Assembly: GCA_036407095.1 (NCBI GenBank)
Contig: DASWZV010000143.1
Location: 1-64,000 of the forward strand
Direction: 5' to 3'
DNA length: 64,000 nt
From: Gp6-AA40 sp036407095
GTDB taxonomy: Bacteria > Acidobacteriota > Vicinamibacteria > Vicinamibacterales > UBA2999
Program-made: the position numbers and the translations under genes
The notes under the pieces: model-generated
The model's database searches: none
What the model saw: only the letters and a program-made list of their open reading frames with translations
What the model was told of the DNA's origin: nothing
Shown: piece after piece, positions 31,292 to 40,271 of the stretch
Layout: every line of letters begins with the position of its first letter
Position numbering within the stretch: position 1 is the first letter of the stretch

Positions 31292-31380
31292 CCTTGATTC
31301 AGGTCAAAAGGACGTAAATTCAGATAACCTCATGTCGTAACGATGATTAGGGTCGAGGACGGATCAGGCGAGGTGTCGTG

Positions 31381-31417
31381 CAATCTCAGAAGAATTGCGA
31401 GAAACGGGTTGAGATTG
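31381..31417. promoter_or_regulatory. Inverted repeat overlapping the -35 of the DGQHR gene
   Basis: CAATCTCA (31381-31388) and TGAGATTG (31410-31417) are exact reverse complements with 21 bases between them. The right half covers the -35 hexamer, a good place for a repressor. Confidence 0.45.
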
Positions 31418-31437
31418 GGGTGACTGGCCGCTACAAT
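31409..31437 (+). promoter_or_regulatory. Sigma-70 type promoter of the DGQHR gene
   Basis: TTGAGA (31409-31414), a 17-base spacer and TACAAT (31432-31437) make a near-consensus promoter 30 bases upstream of the ATG at 31467. The surrounding 175-bp gap is clearly more AT-rich than the genes. Confidence 0.6.
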
Positions 31438-31466
31438 TCGCCTCTTCTGTCAGGACCGAAAATCGC

Positions 31467-32597
31467 ATGATTAACGTTGCCGCCATACGGATGCAGCAGT
31501 TCGGGGTTCGCTTCTATCAGGCCTCTCTAACCGCTGGGGACATCGACAAGCTCGTGCGCTTCGAAGTGCTCAGCTACGGCGAGTCGGGACAGCCCGTTCG
31601 AGGCAGCAACAAGAAGACGCCCTCAAAAGTAAACTGGGACCTGCTCGAACGGCGCATCGCATCGAACGAGAAAGCCTATCAGCGTCAGATCATCAGGCGA
31701 AAAATCGACGAACTGGTTCAATACTACGAGCAATGCCGGCAGGCACGAGATCTTCCATCGATTGCCGGGGCGGTCATCATCTCCTGCGATGAGAAGCTGA
31801 CGTTCGAGCCGGTCGCCGAAGGGGCAGCGGTTGGTCGACTGAAGGTGCCCGAGCGCGAAGGCATCCTGCGCGCGATCGATGGTCAGCATCGGCTTCTCGC
31901 GCTCCACGCGGACATCGACAACATCGCGAGCGAGGACTTCACCGTTCCAGCGATCATCTTCGACCGCTTGCCCGAAGATCACGTTGTGCAGATGTTTGTG
32001 ACCATCAACGCGAAGCACACGCGATTGAATGCGTCACACCTCGTGAGCCTGTCGGGCCGCCAACTGTACAAAGACGATGCCTTGGCGGCGGCTCACGACG
32101 TCGTTCGCGCGCTCAACGACAAAGAAGATTCGCCGCTGCAGGGCGAGATCAAGCTGCTCGGCGTGGGGCGCGGACGCGTAGCGCAGGCACCGCTCGCACA
32201 GGAGCTCAAGAAGCTGTTTGCCAGCGACGCATTTGGCGGCCCTCGCAAATCTGCAGATTTCCGCGAAGATGCCAAGCGATTCTTCGTGAATTATTTCAAG
32301 CAGGTGTCTGTCGTGTTCAGCACCGCGTGGAATGGAAGAAAGTACAGCATCAAATCTGCGACGGCTCTCCGCGCATTCATTCGCGTTGCGCCTGATGTCG
32401 TCCGGAGACTCGATCAGGAGCATGCGGATCGGGCTGACTACCGCGCGATCGGGCGCGTGATCGCCCCGTGGGGCCGCCGCATCGGCAACGTTCGTTTCGA
32501 AAGCGAAGGCGTGTGGAAGCGCGCCGGCACGACGGTCGATTCGCTGGCTCGCGAGCTCAAGCTCGCATTGGAATACCCGGAAGGCGCTGGGGTCTGA
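31467..32597 (+). CDS. DGQHR domain protein, DndB-like, orphan
   Basis: A 376-residue protein of the DGQHR family. The name-giving motif is in LRAIDGQHRLLALH near residue 140, followed by FVTINAKHTRLNASH, another block shared with DndB/DpdB-type proteins. Known relatives regulate or take part in DNA backbone phosphorothioation (DndB) or deazaguanine DNA modification (DpdB), and many others are orphans in defence islands. None of the partner genes (dndA, C, D, E or dpd genes) is in the window. A strong promoter with an overlapping inverted repeat precedes it. The final 50 residues are charged and less conserved. Confidence 0.85.
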   Translation: MINVAAIRMQQFGVRFYQASLTAGDIDKLVRFEVLSYGESGQPVRGSNKKTPSKVNWDLLERRIASNEKAYQRQIIRRKIDELVQYYEQCRQARDLPSIAGAVIISCDEKLTFEPVAEGAAVGRLKVPEREGILRAIDGQHRLLALHADIDNIASEDFTVPAIIFDRLPEDHVVQMFVTINAKHTRLNASHLVSLSGRQLYKDDALAAAHDVVRALNDKEDSPLQGEIKLLGVGRGRVAQAPLAQELKKLFASDAFGGPRKSADFREDAKRFFVNYFKQVSVVFSTAWNGRKYSIKSATALRAFIRVAPDVVRRLDQEHADRADYRAIGRVIAPWGRRIGNVRFESEGVWKRAGTTVDSLARELKLALEYPEGAGV

Positions 32598-32832
32598 CAA
32601 GAACGTGAGTACAAAAATACAGGATGGGACTCCCTAAGGTGCCCCATCCTGAAATGCCAGCCTGGCTCCCCCCAGCATTTACGGCGCCCTGCCGTAAACC
32701 ACAGACCGGCGCCCGCTAAAGAGGCAATGGCCGTGCCGACCGGCTTTCCTGTGAAATTCGAATGATTGGGCCCCCGGCTCAGCCTAACAATGTGGGAAGG
32801 ATTACACGGCTGTCCTTGAACTGGTCGCAGGT
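32598..32832. other. Intergenic region with two strong stems
   Basis: CAGGATGGG (32620-32628) pairs with CCCATCCTG (32643-32651), probably the 3' end of the DGQHR transcript although no T-run follows. TTTACGGC (32678) pairs with GCCGTAAA (32691-32698). GACCGGC occurs twice (32704 and 32738). The second half could be a structured leader of pxpA, but I match it to no known RNA. Confidence 0.4.
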
Positions 32833-33600
32833 ATGGGAATAGACCTCAATGCGGACGTCGGCGAATCGTTCGGCGCTTACACATTGGGCCAGGATGCCGA
32901 CCTGATTCCGCTCATCACTTCAGCCAATGTCGCGTGTGGTTTTCATGCAGGTGACCCTGGCGTGATGCGCGCTACGGTCGTGCTGGCTCGCGAACATGGT
33001 GTCGCAGTGGGCGCGCATCCGGGCTTCCCGGATCTCGTCGGCTTCGGTCGCCGCGAGATGCGAGCGACGCCACGCGAAGTCGAGGATGCCGTCGCGTACC
33101 AAATCGGTGCACTGGCTGGAATCGCAGCGACAGAAGGCGTACGGCTCCAGCATGTGAAGGCCCATGGCGCGCTCTACAACATGGCCGTCGCCGATGCGTC
33201 ACTCGCGGACGCGATCGCGCGGGCGACCGCGTCTGTCGATCGGTCCTTGATCCTGCTCGGCCTTCCTGGGTCGCAGTTGATCGCGGCGGGCCGACGGTCG
33301 GGCCTGCGCACCGCCGCAGAGGGATTCGCCGATCGGGCATATCAGCCCGACGGCACGCTGGTATCCCGCAGCCAGCCTGGTGCAGTCATCGAGCAGACCG
33401 CGACCGTGGTTCACCGCGCGATCGCGATGGCACGTGATCGCGTCGTCAACGCGACCGATGGATCACGCCTGCCGCTCGACATCGAGACTATCTGCGTACA
33501 CGGCGACACACCAGGCGCCGCTACGCTCGCGCGTCACATTCGCGAAGCGTTGAAGGGCGTCGGAATCGAAGTGAGAGCGCTGAGAGCGACGAAACTTTAG
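32833..33600 (+). CDS. pxpA: 5-oxoprolinase subunit A (LamB/YcsF family)
   Basis: A 255-residue LamB/YcsF protein. Blocks are IDLNADVGESFGAY, SANVACGFHAGDP, VGAHPGFPDLVGFGRR, VKAHGALYN and EGFADRAYQPDGTLVSR, all conserved in PxpA. In many bacteria PxpABC splits 5-oxoproline to glutamate using ATP. The B and C subunits are not next to it here, so they must be elsewhere or the protein works differently. It converges with the acyl-CoA ligase gene; the two stops overlap by four bases. Confidence 0.92.
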   Translation: MGIDLNADVGESFGAYTLGQDADLIPLITSANVACGFHAGDPGVMRATVVLAREHGVAVGAHPGFPDLVGFGRREMRATPREVEDAVAYQIGALAGIAATEGVRLQHVKAHGALYNMAVADASLADAIARATASVDRSLILLGLPGSQLIAAGRRSGLRTAAEGFADRAYQPDGTLVSRSQPGAVIEQTATVVHRAIAMARDRVVNATDGSRLPLDIETICVHGDTPGAATLARHIREALKGVGIEVRALRATKL

Positions 33601-35309
33601 CGAGGGGCGGTGCCCGACGCGGTGGCCTCGGCCGCCAGCACTCGCCTGAGCACTTTTCCGACGAGCGATTTCGGAAGGTCGCTACGAAATTCGACTCGCG
33701 CCGGCACCTTGTAGGGTGCGAGATGCTCGCGGCAATAGGCGCGCAGTTCTTCTTCGGAGACGGCGCGGCCGGCGCGAAGCACGACCCAGGCTTTGACGAC
33801 CTCACCCTTCACCGCATCCGGTATTCCGGCCACACCGACTTCCTGGATGGCGGGATGAGCGGAGATCACTTCCTCGATCTCGCGAGGCCAGACCTGGTAT
33901 CCACTCGTCTTGACCATGTCCTTCTTGCGATCCACCAGAAAGATGTACCCCTCGTCGTCCACGTACGCGAGATCCCCGGTGTGCAGCCATGGCGCGCCTG
34001 CGTCGTAGGTGCGAAGTACCTCGGACGTTTCGAACGGGTTGTTCCAGTACTCGAGCATGATCTGCGGCGCGCGCAACAGGAGCTCACCGACCTCGCCGGT
34101 CGCGAGCTCACGCGTGCCGTCTTCCGCGTCGACGATGCGAATCTCCACATCGGGAAGCGGCAACCCGATCGAGCCGATCTTGCTCGCGCCGCGCACGGGG
34201 TTCACGCAACAGGCCATCATCGCTTCGGTGAGCGAGTAGCCTTCGAGAATCGTCGCGCCGGTCCGTTCTTCGAATCGCCGCCTGGTCTCCGCCATGAGCG
34301 CGGACGCGCCGCAGAGACAGAGCTTGATCGATCGCAGATCGACCTTGCCGGCCTGGACTCGCGGATGATTCAGGATCGCGTTGTAGAGAGTCGGGACCCC
34401 GTTGAAGAACGCGGGTTTGACTTTGGCGATGGTGTTGAGGACGTCGCCGATGTCCCGCGGGTTGGGCACGAGCGACAGCGGATTGGGTCCGACGAACGCC
34501 AGTGGCTGGACGCCGACGTTGGCGTAGACATGGAAGAGCGGCAGCGGGAGCATGATGACGTCCTCCCACTGTTTCTTCGCGGATTTCGTCCACTCGTACA
34601 GCTGAAGGCCGGCCGCGACGTAGTGACGATGGAGTCCAACGACTCCCTTGGGCGTACCCGTGGTGCCGCCGCTCGAGAGAATGACCGCGCGATCGTCGGG
34701 GCCGGTGTTCACCGCGGGCCGTTTCGATTGGGCATGAGCGCGCAGCACCTCCTGGAACCATCGATCGCCTGTCTGGAGTGCGATGCGGTGTCCTTCCTTC
34801 TTCTCTTTGAAGAGCGTAAAGAGGACTCGAAGAACGGGGGGCAGATATTCCTTGATCGACGTTGCGAAGATCCGCTTGATCCCCGTACGGCCTTGCACCC
34901 GTTTGACGCGCTCGTAGAACGGTGTGAGAACGACAACCGTTTCGGCCCGCGTCGATTCCAATGTGTGCTCGATCTCGCGCTCGCTGTAGGTAGGATTGAC
35001 GGCGACGACAATTGCGCCGGTCTTCCAGGCGCCAAACTCAGCGACGATGAATTGCGGGCAATTGGGAAGGAGGAGGGCGACACGGTCGCCCTGACGTACG
35101 CCGAGATCCCAGAGCCCCGCGGCAAACGCGTCACTTTCCGACTCGATCCGGCGGTACGAGATGGTGGAGCCCTTGAACAGCAGGGCCGTCCTGCCGCCAT
35201 GGTCGCGCGCGAGCGCCTCGAGGTAGTCGAGCAGCGTCGACCGGGGGTAGGGTTGGAGCGACGGCTTGACGTCGTCGTCGTAGTGAGCCAGCCAGGGCTT
35301 CGCGGCCAT
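33597..35309 (-). CDS. Long-chain fatty acid-CoA ligase type AMP-forming enzyme
   Basis: A 570-residue ANL-superfamily adenylating enzyme. The P-loop is SSGGTTGTPKGVVG, followed by LHRHYVAAGLQL, LPLFHVYANVGV, EGYSLTEAMMACC and WLHTGDLAYVDDEGYIFLVDRKKDM, with the catalytic Lys near the end in LPKSLVGKVLRR. The overall sequence fits long-chain acyl-CoA ligases (FadD), which activate fatty acids with ATP and CoA. The substrate chain length cannot be told. It is probably a single-gene unit. Confidence 0.92.
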   Translation of the reverse strand: MAAKPWLAHYDDDVKPSLQPYPRSTLLDYLEALARDHGGRTALLFKGSTISYRRIESESDAFAAGLWDLGVRQGDRVALLLPNCPQFIVAEFGAWKTGAIVVAVNPTYSEREIEHTLESTRAETVVVLTPFYERVKRVQGRTGIKRIFATSIKEYLPPVLRVLFTLFKEKKEGHRIALQTGDRWFQEVLRAHAQSKRPAVNTGPDDRAVILSSGGTTGTPKGVVGLHRHYVAAGLQLYEWTKSAKKQWEDVIMLPLPLFHVYANVGVQPLAFVGPNPLSLVPNPRDIGDVLNTIAKVKPAFFNGVPTLYNAILNHPRVQAGKVDLRSIKLCLCGASALMAETRRRFEERTGATILEGYSLTEAMMACCVNPVRGASKIGSIGLPLPDVEIRIVDAEDGTRELATGEVGELLLRAPQIMLEYWNNPFETSEVLRTYDAGAPWLHTGDLAYVDDEGYIFLVDRKKDMVKTSGYQVWPREIEEVISAHPAIQEVGVAGIPDAVKGEVVKAWVVLRAGRAVSEEELRAYCREHLAPYKVPARVEFRSDLPKSLVGKVLRRVLAAEATASGTAPR

Positions 35310-35324
35310 GCGACGTCATTGTCG

Positions 35325-35349
35325 CGCAGGCCGAAGCCTGCGTGCTACC
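35325..35349. repeat. Small GCAGGC hairpin repeat
   Basis: CGCAGGC, loop CGAA, GCCTGCG followed by TGCTACC. It is a second class of small palindrome, with a CGAA loop, lying just upstream of the acyl-CoA ligase start. Confidence 0.45.
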
Positions 35350-35350
35350 A

Positions 35351-35491
35351 AGGAATCGGGAATCAGGAATCAGGAATCAGGTCTGGGCCAGGGTGCAGGC
35401 TCCAGGTATGAGGTACCAGCACAACTGATTTCCTGGGTCGGAATCGTTCACACTAGAGAGCTGCTTCCTGATTCCTGCTTCCTGATTCCTG
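35351..35491. repeat. Inverted-repeat element with GGAATCA heptamer arms
   Basis: The left arm (35351-35381) is a run of GGAATCA units and the right arm (35461-35491) the complementary TTCCTGA/CTGCTTC units. The right arm ends next to the argF stop at 35492. It fills the gap between argF and the acyl-CoA ligase gene. Confidence 0.65.
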
Positions 35492-36439
35492 TCACTTTCC
35501 GATCAGCATCGACAGGAGTGCCTTTTGCGTGTGGAGGCGGTTTTCAGCTTGATCGAAAACTACCGACGCGGGCGAATCGATGACCTCCGAGGTGACCTCC
35601 TCGCCACGATGCGCGGGAAGACAGTGCATGAACATGGCGCCATCAGCCGCGCCCGCCATCAGGACACTCGTCACCTGGTAGGGCGCGAAGACCCGACGCC
35701 GTTCCGCCGTTTCCGTCTCCTCGCCCATCGACGTCCAGACGTCGGTGTACACAGCATCGGCCTGCGCTGCCGCTTCCTTCGGATCGCGGAAGCGTCGGAC
35801 GCGCGCACCATTGCGCGATACGCGTGCAACGTCCTCGATCACGCGGTCCGGCAGCTCGTAGCCCTCGGGTGAGGCGATGTGCATGCTCACGCCGAGCATA
35901 CCCGCCGCGTGGGCGAGCGAGGTCGCGACATTGTTGCCGTCGCCGACGAAGGCGACAGTGCGGCCGCGACCATCGCCCCAGCGCTCGCGCATCGTGAAGG
36001 CATCGGCGAGCCCCTGGCACGGGTGTTCTTCATCGGTCAACGCGTTGATGACGTGGAGCTGCCGTCCGGCCGCGGCGAGTGTCGCGGCCTTGCGCTGCCC
36101 GAAGGTGCGGACTACGAGCGCGCGCACCCAACGCTCGAGATTCCGAGCCACATCTTCGATCGGCTCGCGGCTGCCGTCGGCGAACTCGGCGGGCAGATGC
36201 AGGATGTCACCTGCCAGCTCGCGTACGGCGATCTCGAAGGTCGATCGGGTGCGCAGCGACGGCTTCTCGAACAACAAGGCGACATGAAGCCCGGCAAGCG
36301 CGGGCGCTGTCGGACGCCTGGCGCGCCGGTCGGCCTTCATCTGCGCGGCGATCAGCAGCAGGCGATCGAGATCGGCCGAACTGAGATCGAGGATCGACAG
36401 GAAGTCTTTGGCGAACGCGACCGTTGGGGCGGCCTCCAT
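35492..36439 (-). CDS. argF: Ornithine carbamoyltransferase
   Basis: A 315-residue enzyme making citrulline from ornithine and carbamoyl phosphate. The carbamoyl-phosphate loop is FEKPSLRTRSTFE, then HPCQGLAD, the dinucleotide-like turn VGDGNNVATS and the catalytic MHCLPAHRGEEV near the end. These blocks are those of the ornithine enzyme rather than the acetylornithine form, which agrees with ArgJ in the same cluster. It is the last gene of the minus-strand arginine operon, two bases after argJ. Confidence 0.96.
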   Translation of the reverse strand: MEAAPTVAFAKDFLSILDLSSADLDRLLLIAAQMKADRRARRPTAPALAGLHVALLFEKPSLRTRSTFEIAVRELAGDILHLPAEFADGSREPIEDVARNLERWVRALVVRTFGQRKAATLAAAGRQLHVINALTDEEHPCQGLADAFTMRERWGDGRGRTVAFVGDGNNVATSLAHAAGMLGVSMHIASPEGYELPDRVIEDVARVSRNGARVRRFRDPKEAAAQADAVYTDVWTSMGEETETAERRRVFAPYQVTSVLMAGAADGAMFMHCLPAHRGEEVTSEVIDSPASVVFDQAENRLHTQKALLSMLIGK

Positions 36440-36441
36440 GG

Positions 36442-37680
36442 CTAGGTCCGGTACTCGCCGTTGATGCGGACGTACTCCGCGCTGAGATCGCAGCCCCAGA
36501 TCGTCGCGCTCGAACCGCCGCTTCCGAGGCTCACGTCGATGCGCACGTCCGCGCTCTTCAAGTGCTCGGCCGCGAGCGGCGCGGCGTCGTCGTGTGGCAG
36601 ACCGTGCTCGAAGAGCAGGATGCCCCCCACGCGGACGGTCGCCCGGGCCGGATCGAAACGCACCCCGGATCGGCCCGCCGCCGCGAGGATGCGGCCCCAG
36701 TTGGGATCCGCGCCGTGGACCGCCGTCTTGACGAGCGGTGAGTTGGCGATCGTCCGCGCCACTTGACTGGCCTCGTCGCGGCTGCGCGCATCGTGCACGG
36801 TGACGGTCACGAGCTTGGTCGCTCCTTCGCCGCCGCGAACGATACCGATCGCCAGCTCGCGAGAGACAGCCAGGAATGCATCGAGCACCGCGGGGTAGCT
36901 CTCGTCATCGATGCTCACGCCGCTCGCCCCCGACGCCATCGCGATCAGCGTGTCGTTGGTCGAGCATTCGCCGTCGACCGTGATCGCATTGAATGTGTCG
37001 CGAGCCGATTCGATCAATGCACGCTGCAGCATCGCGGTCGGCACCTGTGCATCGGTCGTGAGGAAGCCGAGCATCGTTGCCATATTCGGCTCGATCATGC
37101 CTGAACCCTTGGCGGTGCCGCCGACCACGAACGAGCCGCGATCGGTCTGCACGACCACGGCGTGTTCTTTCGGGAACGGGTCGGTCGTCATGATCGCGCG
37201 CGCGGCGTCGCTGCCTCGACCACGGGCCAGCGACGCTGCGGCAGAATGAATGCCCGCGACGACCTTGCTCATGACCAGGTTCACGCCGATGACACCGGTC
37301 GAAGCGACGAGCACCTGCTCGGAGCCACAACCCAAACTGTCCGCAACTTCACGCGTCATCTGACGCGCGTCGTCGAATCCCTGTGGGCCCGTGCAGGCGT
37401 TGGCGCACCCGCTGTTGACGACGACGGCGTGCGCCAGCCCGCGACTCTGGGCCAGGTGTGACTTCGATACGAGGACCGGCGCAGCCTGAACCAGGTTCGT
37501 CGTGAAGAGTCCGGCAGTGGGCACCGCCGCGTCACTGGCGAGCACCAGCAAATCGAGCGCCCCCGGCGTTGCCTTGATGCCGCAGTGGAGCGCGGACGAA
37601 CGGAACCCCTCCGGTGCCGTGACCCCGCCTTCAGCGCGGGCGATCGCATAGGGACGAGCAGTAGAAGAGACGTTAGCCAT
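36442..37680 (-). CDS. argJ: Glutamate N-acetyltransferase ArgJ
   Basis: A 412-residue ornithine acetyltransferase that moves the acetyl group from acetylornithine back to glutamate. The self-cleavage site is in NMATMLGFLTTDA (Ala-Thr bond), which gives the nucleophilic Thr of the beta chain. Other conserved blocks are VVNSGCANACTGPQG, STGVIGVNL, GECSTNDTLIAM and GADPNWGRILAAAGRSG. ATG 37680 overlaps the end of the acetyltransferase gene by eight bases; the longer frame to 37701 is unlikely. Confidence 0.96.
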   Translation of the reverse strand: MANVSSTARPYAIARAEGGVTAPEGFRSSALHCGIKATPGALDLLVLASDAAVPTAGLFTTNLVQAAPVLVSKSHLAQSRGLAHAVVVNSGCANACTGPQGFDDARQMTREVADSLGCGSEQVLVASTGVIGVNLVMSKVVAGIHSAAASLARGRGSDAARAIMTTDPFPKEHAVVVQTDRGSFVVGGTAKGSGMIEPNMATMLGFLTTDAQVPTAMLQRALIESARDTFNAITVDGECSTNDTLIAMASGASGVSIDDESYPAVLDAFLAVSRELAIGIVRGGEGATKLVTVTVHDARSRDEASQVARTIANSPLVKTAVHGADPNWGRILAAAGRSGVRFDPARATVRVGGILLFEHGLPHDDAAPLAAEHLKSADVRIDVSLGSGGSSATIWGCDLSAEYVRINGEYRT

Positions 37681-38248
37681 GAAGCGATGCCAGAGGCACA
37701 AACGAGTGCGCCGTTTGCGCCAGGGGAAGCGTGACCGCGTACTGCCCGCATCGTCTGAAGAGCGGGCAGGTGCGACAGTCTGCCTCGATCTTCTCGGGAA
37801 TCCAGGGATGCGGCACTATCGAAAAACCCATGCGCACGAAGTAGCCGGCCGCATGTGTGAACGCACACAGCGACTCGAAGCCCGCGGCTCGCGCACGCCG
37901 TGCGAGCTCGTCGATCATTCGGTGCCCCAGCCCCTGCGATCGCGCAGCGATCCCGACGACGAGCGAGCGCACCTCGGCGACGGTGGGGCTGAGCGGTGCG
38001 AGATCGGCACACGCGACGACACGCCCTCGGTCGGTGGCGACGACGAAGCGTGTGATGTTGGCCTCGATGTCCTCGATCGAACGGGGGAGGAGATGACCCT
38101 CGTGCAGATGGGACGCGATGAGCGCGTGGACGGCGCGCGCGTCCGCCGAGATCGCGGGCCGCACGATCGGGTGGAGTGCGCGACGGACAGTCGTCAGCCG
38201 GCGCGGTCGTGCCGGTCGCACGCGAGCCGATGCCGCCGCGGCGCTCAC
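37673..38248 (-). CDS. argA: Short-form N-acetylglutamate synthase
   Basis: A 191-residue GNAT protein with no amino-acid-kinase domain. VVGIAARSQGLGHRMIDELA is the acetyl-CoA loop and YFVRMGFSIVP the late strand. The C-terminal block CRTCPLFRRCGQYAV, with three Cys, is typical of the short ArgA-like synthases seen in mycobacteria and relatives. With ArgJ in the same operon it would replenish acetylglutamate rather than drive the cycle. It overlaps argD by four bases upstream and argJ by eight bases downstream. Confidence 0.9.
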   Translation of the reverse strand: MSAAAASARVRPARPRRLTTVRRALHPIVRPAISADARAVHALIASHLHEGHLLPRSIEDIEANITRFVVATDRGRVVACADLAPLSPTVAEVRSLVVGIAARSQGLGHRMIDELARRARAAGFESLCAFTHAAGYFVRMGFSIVPHPWIPEKIEADCRTCPLFRRCGQYAVTLPLAQTAHSFVPLASLHG

Positions 38249-39459
38249 GCGTGCACCTCGGCACCAATCGTGGCCAGCACGCCATCGAGGATCTCCACCG
38301 CCCGATCGATCTCGGACGCTTCGACCGTGAGCGGAGGCAGAAGGCGGACGACGGTCTCGCTGGTGCGATTGACGAGGAGTCCCTGCGCACGGGCCTCATC
38401 GATGACCGGCGTCGCATCGATCCGCAGTTCGACGCCGCGCATCAGACCCGCGCCCCGCGTCTCGACGATCACCGGGTGTTTGAGCGCGAGCGTGCGCAGC
38501 TGACGCTCGAAGTGCGCCCCGACGGTTTTCACGTGATCGATCAGGCCGTGGTCCGTCAGCTGCTCGAGGAAGAACGCCGCGGCACGAGTGGCCAGAAGAT
38601 TGCCGCCATAGGTGCTGCCGTGATCGCCGGGCGAGACCGCCGCTGCGACGCGTTCGGAGACGAGCGCCGCGCCGACTGGGACGCCGGAGCCCAGGGCTTT
38701 GCCGACCGAGATCAAGTCAGGCCGCCATCCGAGGGTGTGAGAATGAAACGCAACGCCCGTTCGTCCCAGCCCGGTCTGAACTTCATCCGCGATGAGGAGC
38801 GTGCCCGTCCGTCGACAGACGTCGACGATCGCGTCCGAGAACGCGCGCGGCAATGGACGGATGCCGCCTTCACCGCGAATCGGTTCGGCGATGATCGCGG
38901 CGGTACGGTCCGTGACCGCGGCGATCAATGAGTCGGGCGACGCGGGGTCGACAAAGGTGACCGGCTCGAGAAGCGGGGTGAACGGCGCGCGATAGTGCTC
39001 GTCGTACGTCACCGACAGCGCCCCGATCGTCCGTCCAGCGAACGCATGCTGAACCGCGACGAATCCGGTTCGTCCTTTCACACCCTGCGTATGCCAGTAC
39101 CGGCGCGCGAACTTGAGGCAGGCTTCGTTGGCTTCTGTGCCGCTGTTGCAGAAGAACGCGCGCGCGAGGCCCGACAGCGCCGACAGACGACCGGCCGCGT
39201 CCGCCTGGAACGGGTGGAAATACAGGTTCGACGTATGGAGCAGCGTCCGTGCCTGCTCCGCGATCACCGCTGCCAGGCCTGGATGCGCATGACCGAGCGA
39301 GGCCACGCCGATCCCGGAGATGAAGTCGAGATACTCGCGCCCGTCGACGTCATACAAACGCGTGCCCTCCCCGCGCACGAAGGCCACCGGTTGACGCCGG
39401 TAGGTCTGGAGCACGAAGCGGGATTCGCGAGCTTGAATGTCGTCGAGTGAGTTCGTCAT
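38245..39459 (-). CDS. argD: Acetylornithine aminotransferase
   Basis: A 404-residue class III PLP aminotransferase. Conserved parts are YLDFISGIGVASLGHAHP, FCNSGTEANEACLKFAR (PLP phosphate site), IADEVQTGLGRTG with the Asp that contacts the pyridine nitrogen, and ISVGKALGSGVPVGA with the Schiff-base Lys. It converts acetylglutamate semialdehyde to acetylornithine and may also serve other semialdehydes. Both ends overlap neighbouring arg genes by four bases. Confidence 0.95.
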   Translation of the reverse strand: MTNSLDDIQARESRFVLQTYRRQPVAFVRGEGTRLYDVDGREYLDFISGIGVASLGHAHPGLAAVIAEQARTLLHTSNLYFHPFQADAAGRLSALSGLARAFFCNSGTEANEACLKFARRYWHTQGVKGRTGFVAVQHAFAGRTIGALSVTYDEHYRAPFTPLLEPVTFVDPASPDSLIAAVTDRTAAIIAEPIRGEGGIRPLPRAFSDAIVDVCRRTGTLLIADEVQTGLGRTGVAFHSHTLGWRPDLISVGKALGSGVPVGAALVSERVAAAVSPGDHGSTYGGNLLATRAAAFFLEQLTDHGLIDHVKTVGAHFERQLRTLALKHPVIVETRGAGLMRGVELRIDATPVIDEARAQGLLVNRTSETVVRLLPPLTVEASEIDRAVEILDGVLATIGAEVHA

Positions 39460-40271
39460 CGCACCACCTGTGTGCAGCCGGCCAGCGGCGCATCAGTGCT
39501 GGCCAGCGCGTCGAGGGCCACGTCCCGGCCGGGCGCGATCACGACATCGCGCACGCCCTGCTGCAGCGCTGCGCGGCAGGCCTGCAGTTTGGCCACCATC
39601 CCTTTGTTCGCGGTGCCGGCTTTGACCAGCCGCGCCGCATCCCGTCGAGTCAAGCGATCAATCGTGCGTCCCTGTTCGTCCAGCACGCCGCGCGTGCCGC
39701 CGGCGATCACGAGACGGGTGGCGCCGAGCGCGCCGGCGAGGTGAGAGGCCAGCGTGTCCGCATTGACGTTGAGCAGTTGCCCGCCTCGCGTGGCGCCGAT
39801 ACAGGCGACCACCGGGACGTATCCGCGTGCGAGGAGATCGGTCAGCAGCTGAGGACGGCCGTTTCGCACCGGTGCACCGACAAGTCCCAGGTCGACCGAC
39901 GCGCCCTCGACGCTGACGATCGGCGTGGCCCGCTTCATGGTGGCCACTGTCGCGTCGGCGCCAGTCAGACCGACCGGCCGTCCCCCGGCCCGCCGCACTG
40001 CGGCGACGAGTCGCGTGTTGATCGCACCCGCCAGCACCGCGACGACCACGTCGAGCGTGCGGGCATCGGTGACACGAAGACCATCGACCTGCTGCTTGGG
40101 GATGCCCGCCGTGGCCAGCGCGGCGTCGATTTCCTTGCCGCCGCCATGCACCACGACCAGCGAGGCACGCCTGGCCAGCGCCGCGATCGCCCGCGCGATC
40201 CGTTCGACGTCCTGCGGCTGCTCGAGGAGCTCTCCTCCCAGCTTCAGCACGAGCCGCGGCCGTTTGCTCAC
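39456..40271 (-). CDS. argB: Acetylglutamate kinase
   Basis: A 271-residue amino acid kinase that phosphorylates N-acetylglutamate. The N-terminal LVLKLGGELLEQ and VVVHGGGKEID bind phosphate and ATP, LLNVNADTLASHLAGAL is the acetylglutamate site, and KGMVAKLQACRAAL ends the nucleotide site. There is no N-terminal kinked helix of the arginine-sensitive hexameric type, so feedback by arginine may be weak. The GTG start at 40271 overlaps the argC stop (GTGA). Confidence 0.95.
   Translation of the reverse strand: MSKRPRLVLKLGGELLEQPQDVERIARAIAALARRASLVVVHGGGKEIDAALATAGIPKQQVDGLRVTDARTLDVVVAVLAGAINTRLVAAVRRAGGRPVGLTGADATVATMKRATPIVSVEGASVDLGLVGAPVRNGRPQLLTDLLARGYVPVVACIGATRGGQLLNVNADTLASHLAGALGATRLVIAGGTRGVLDEQGRTIDRLTRRDAARLVKAGTANKGMVAKLQACRAALQQGVRDVVIAPGRDVALDALASTDAPLAGCTQVVR

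Noticed and set aside
31467..32597. A complete Dnd or Dpd DNA modification system
   Set aside because: Only the DGQHR gene is present; no dndA, C, D, E or dpd gene lies within the window.
32740..32790. TTCGAAT near 32757, resembling a tRNA T-loop
   Set aside because: No matching acceptor, anticodon or D stems could be drawn around it.
35492..36439. ArgF as an acetylornithine carbamoyltransferase
   Set aside because: HPCQ and HCLPAH blocks are of the ornithine type, and ArgJ in the operon yields free ornithine.
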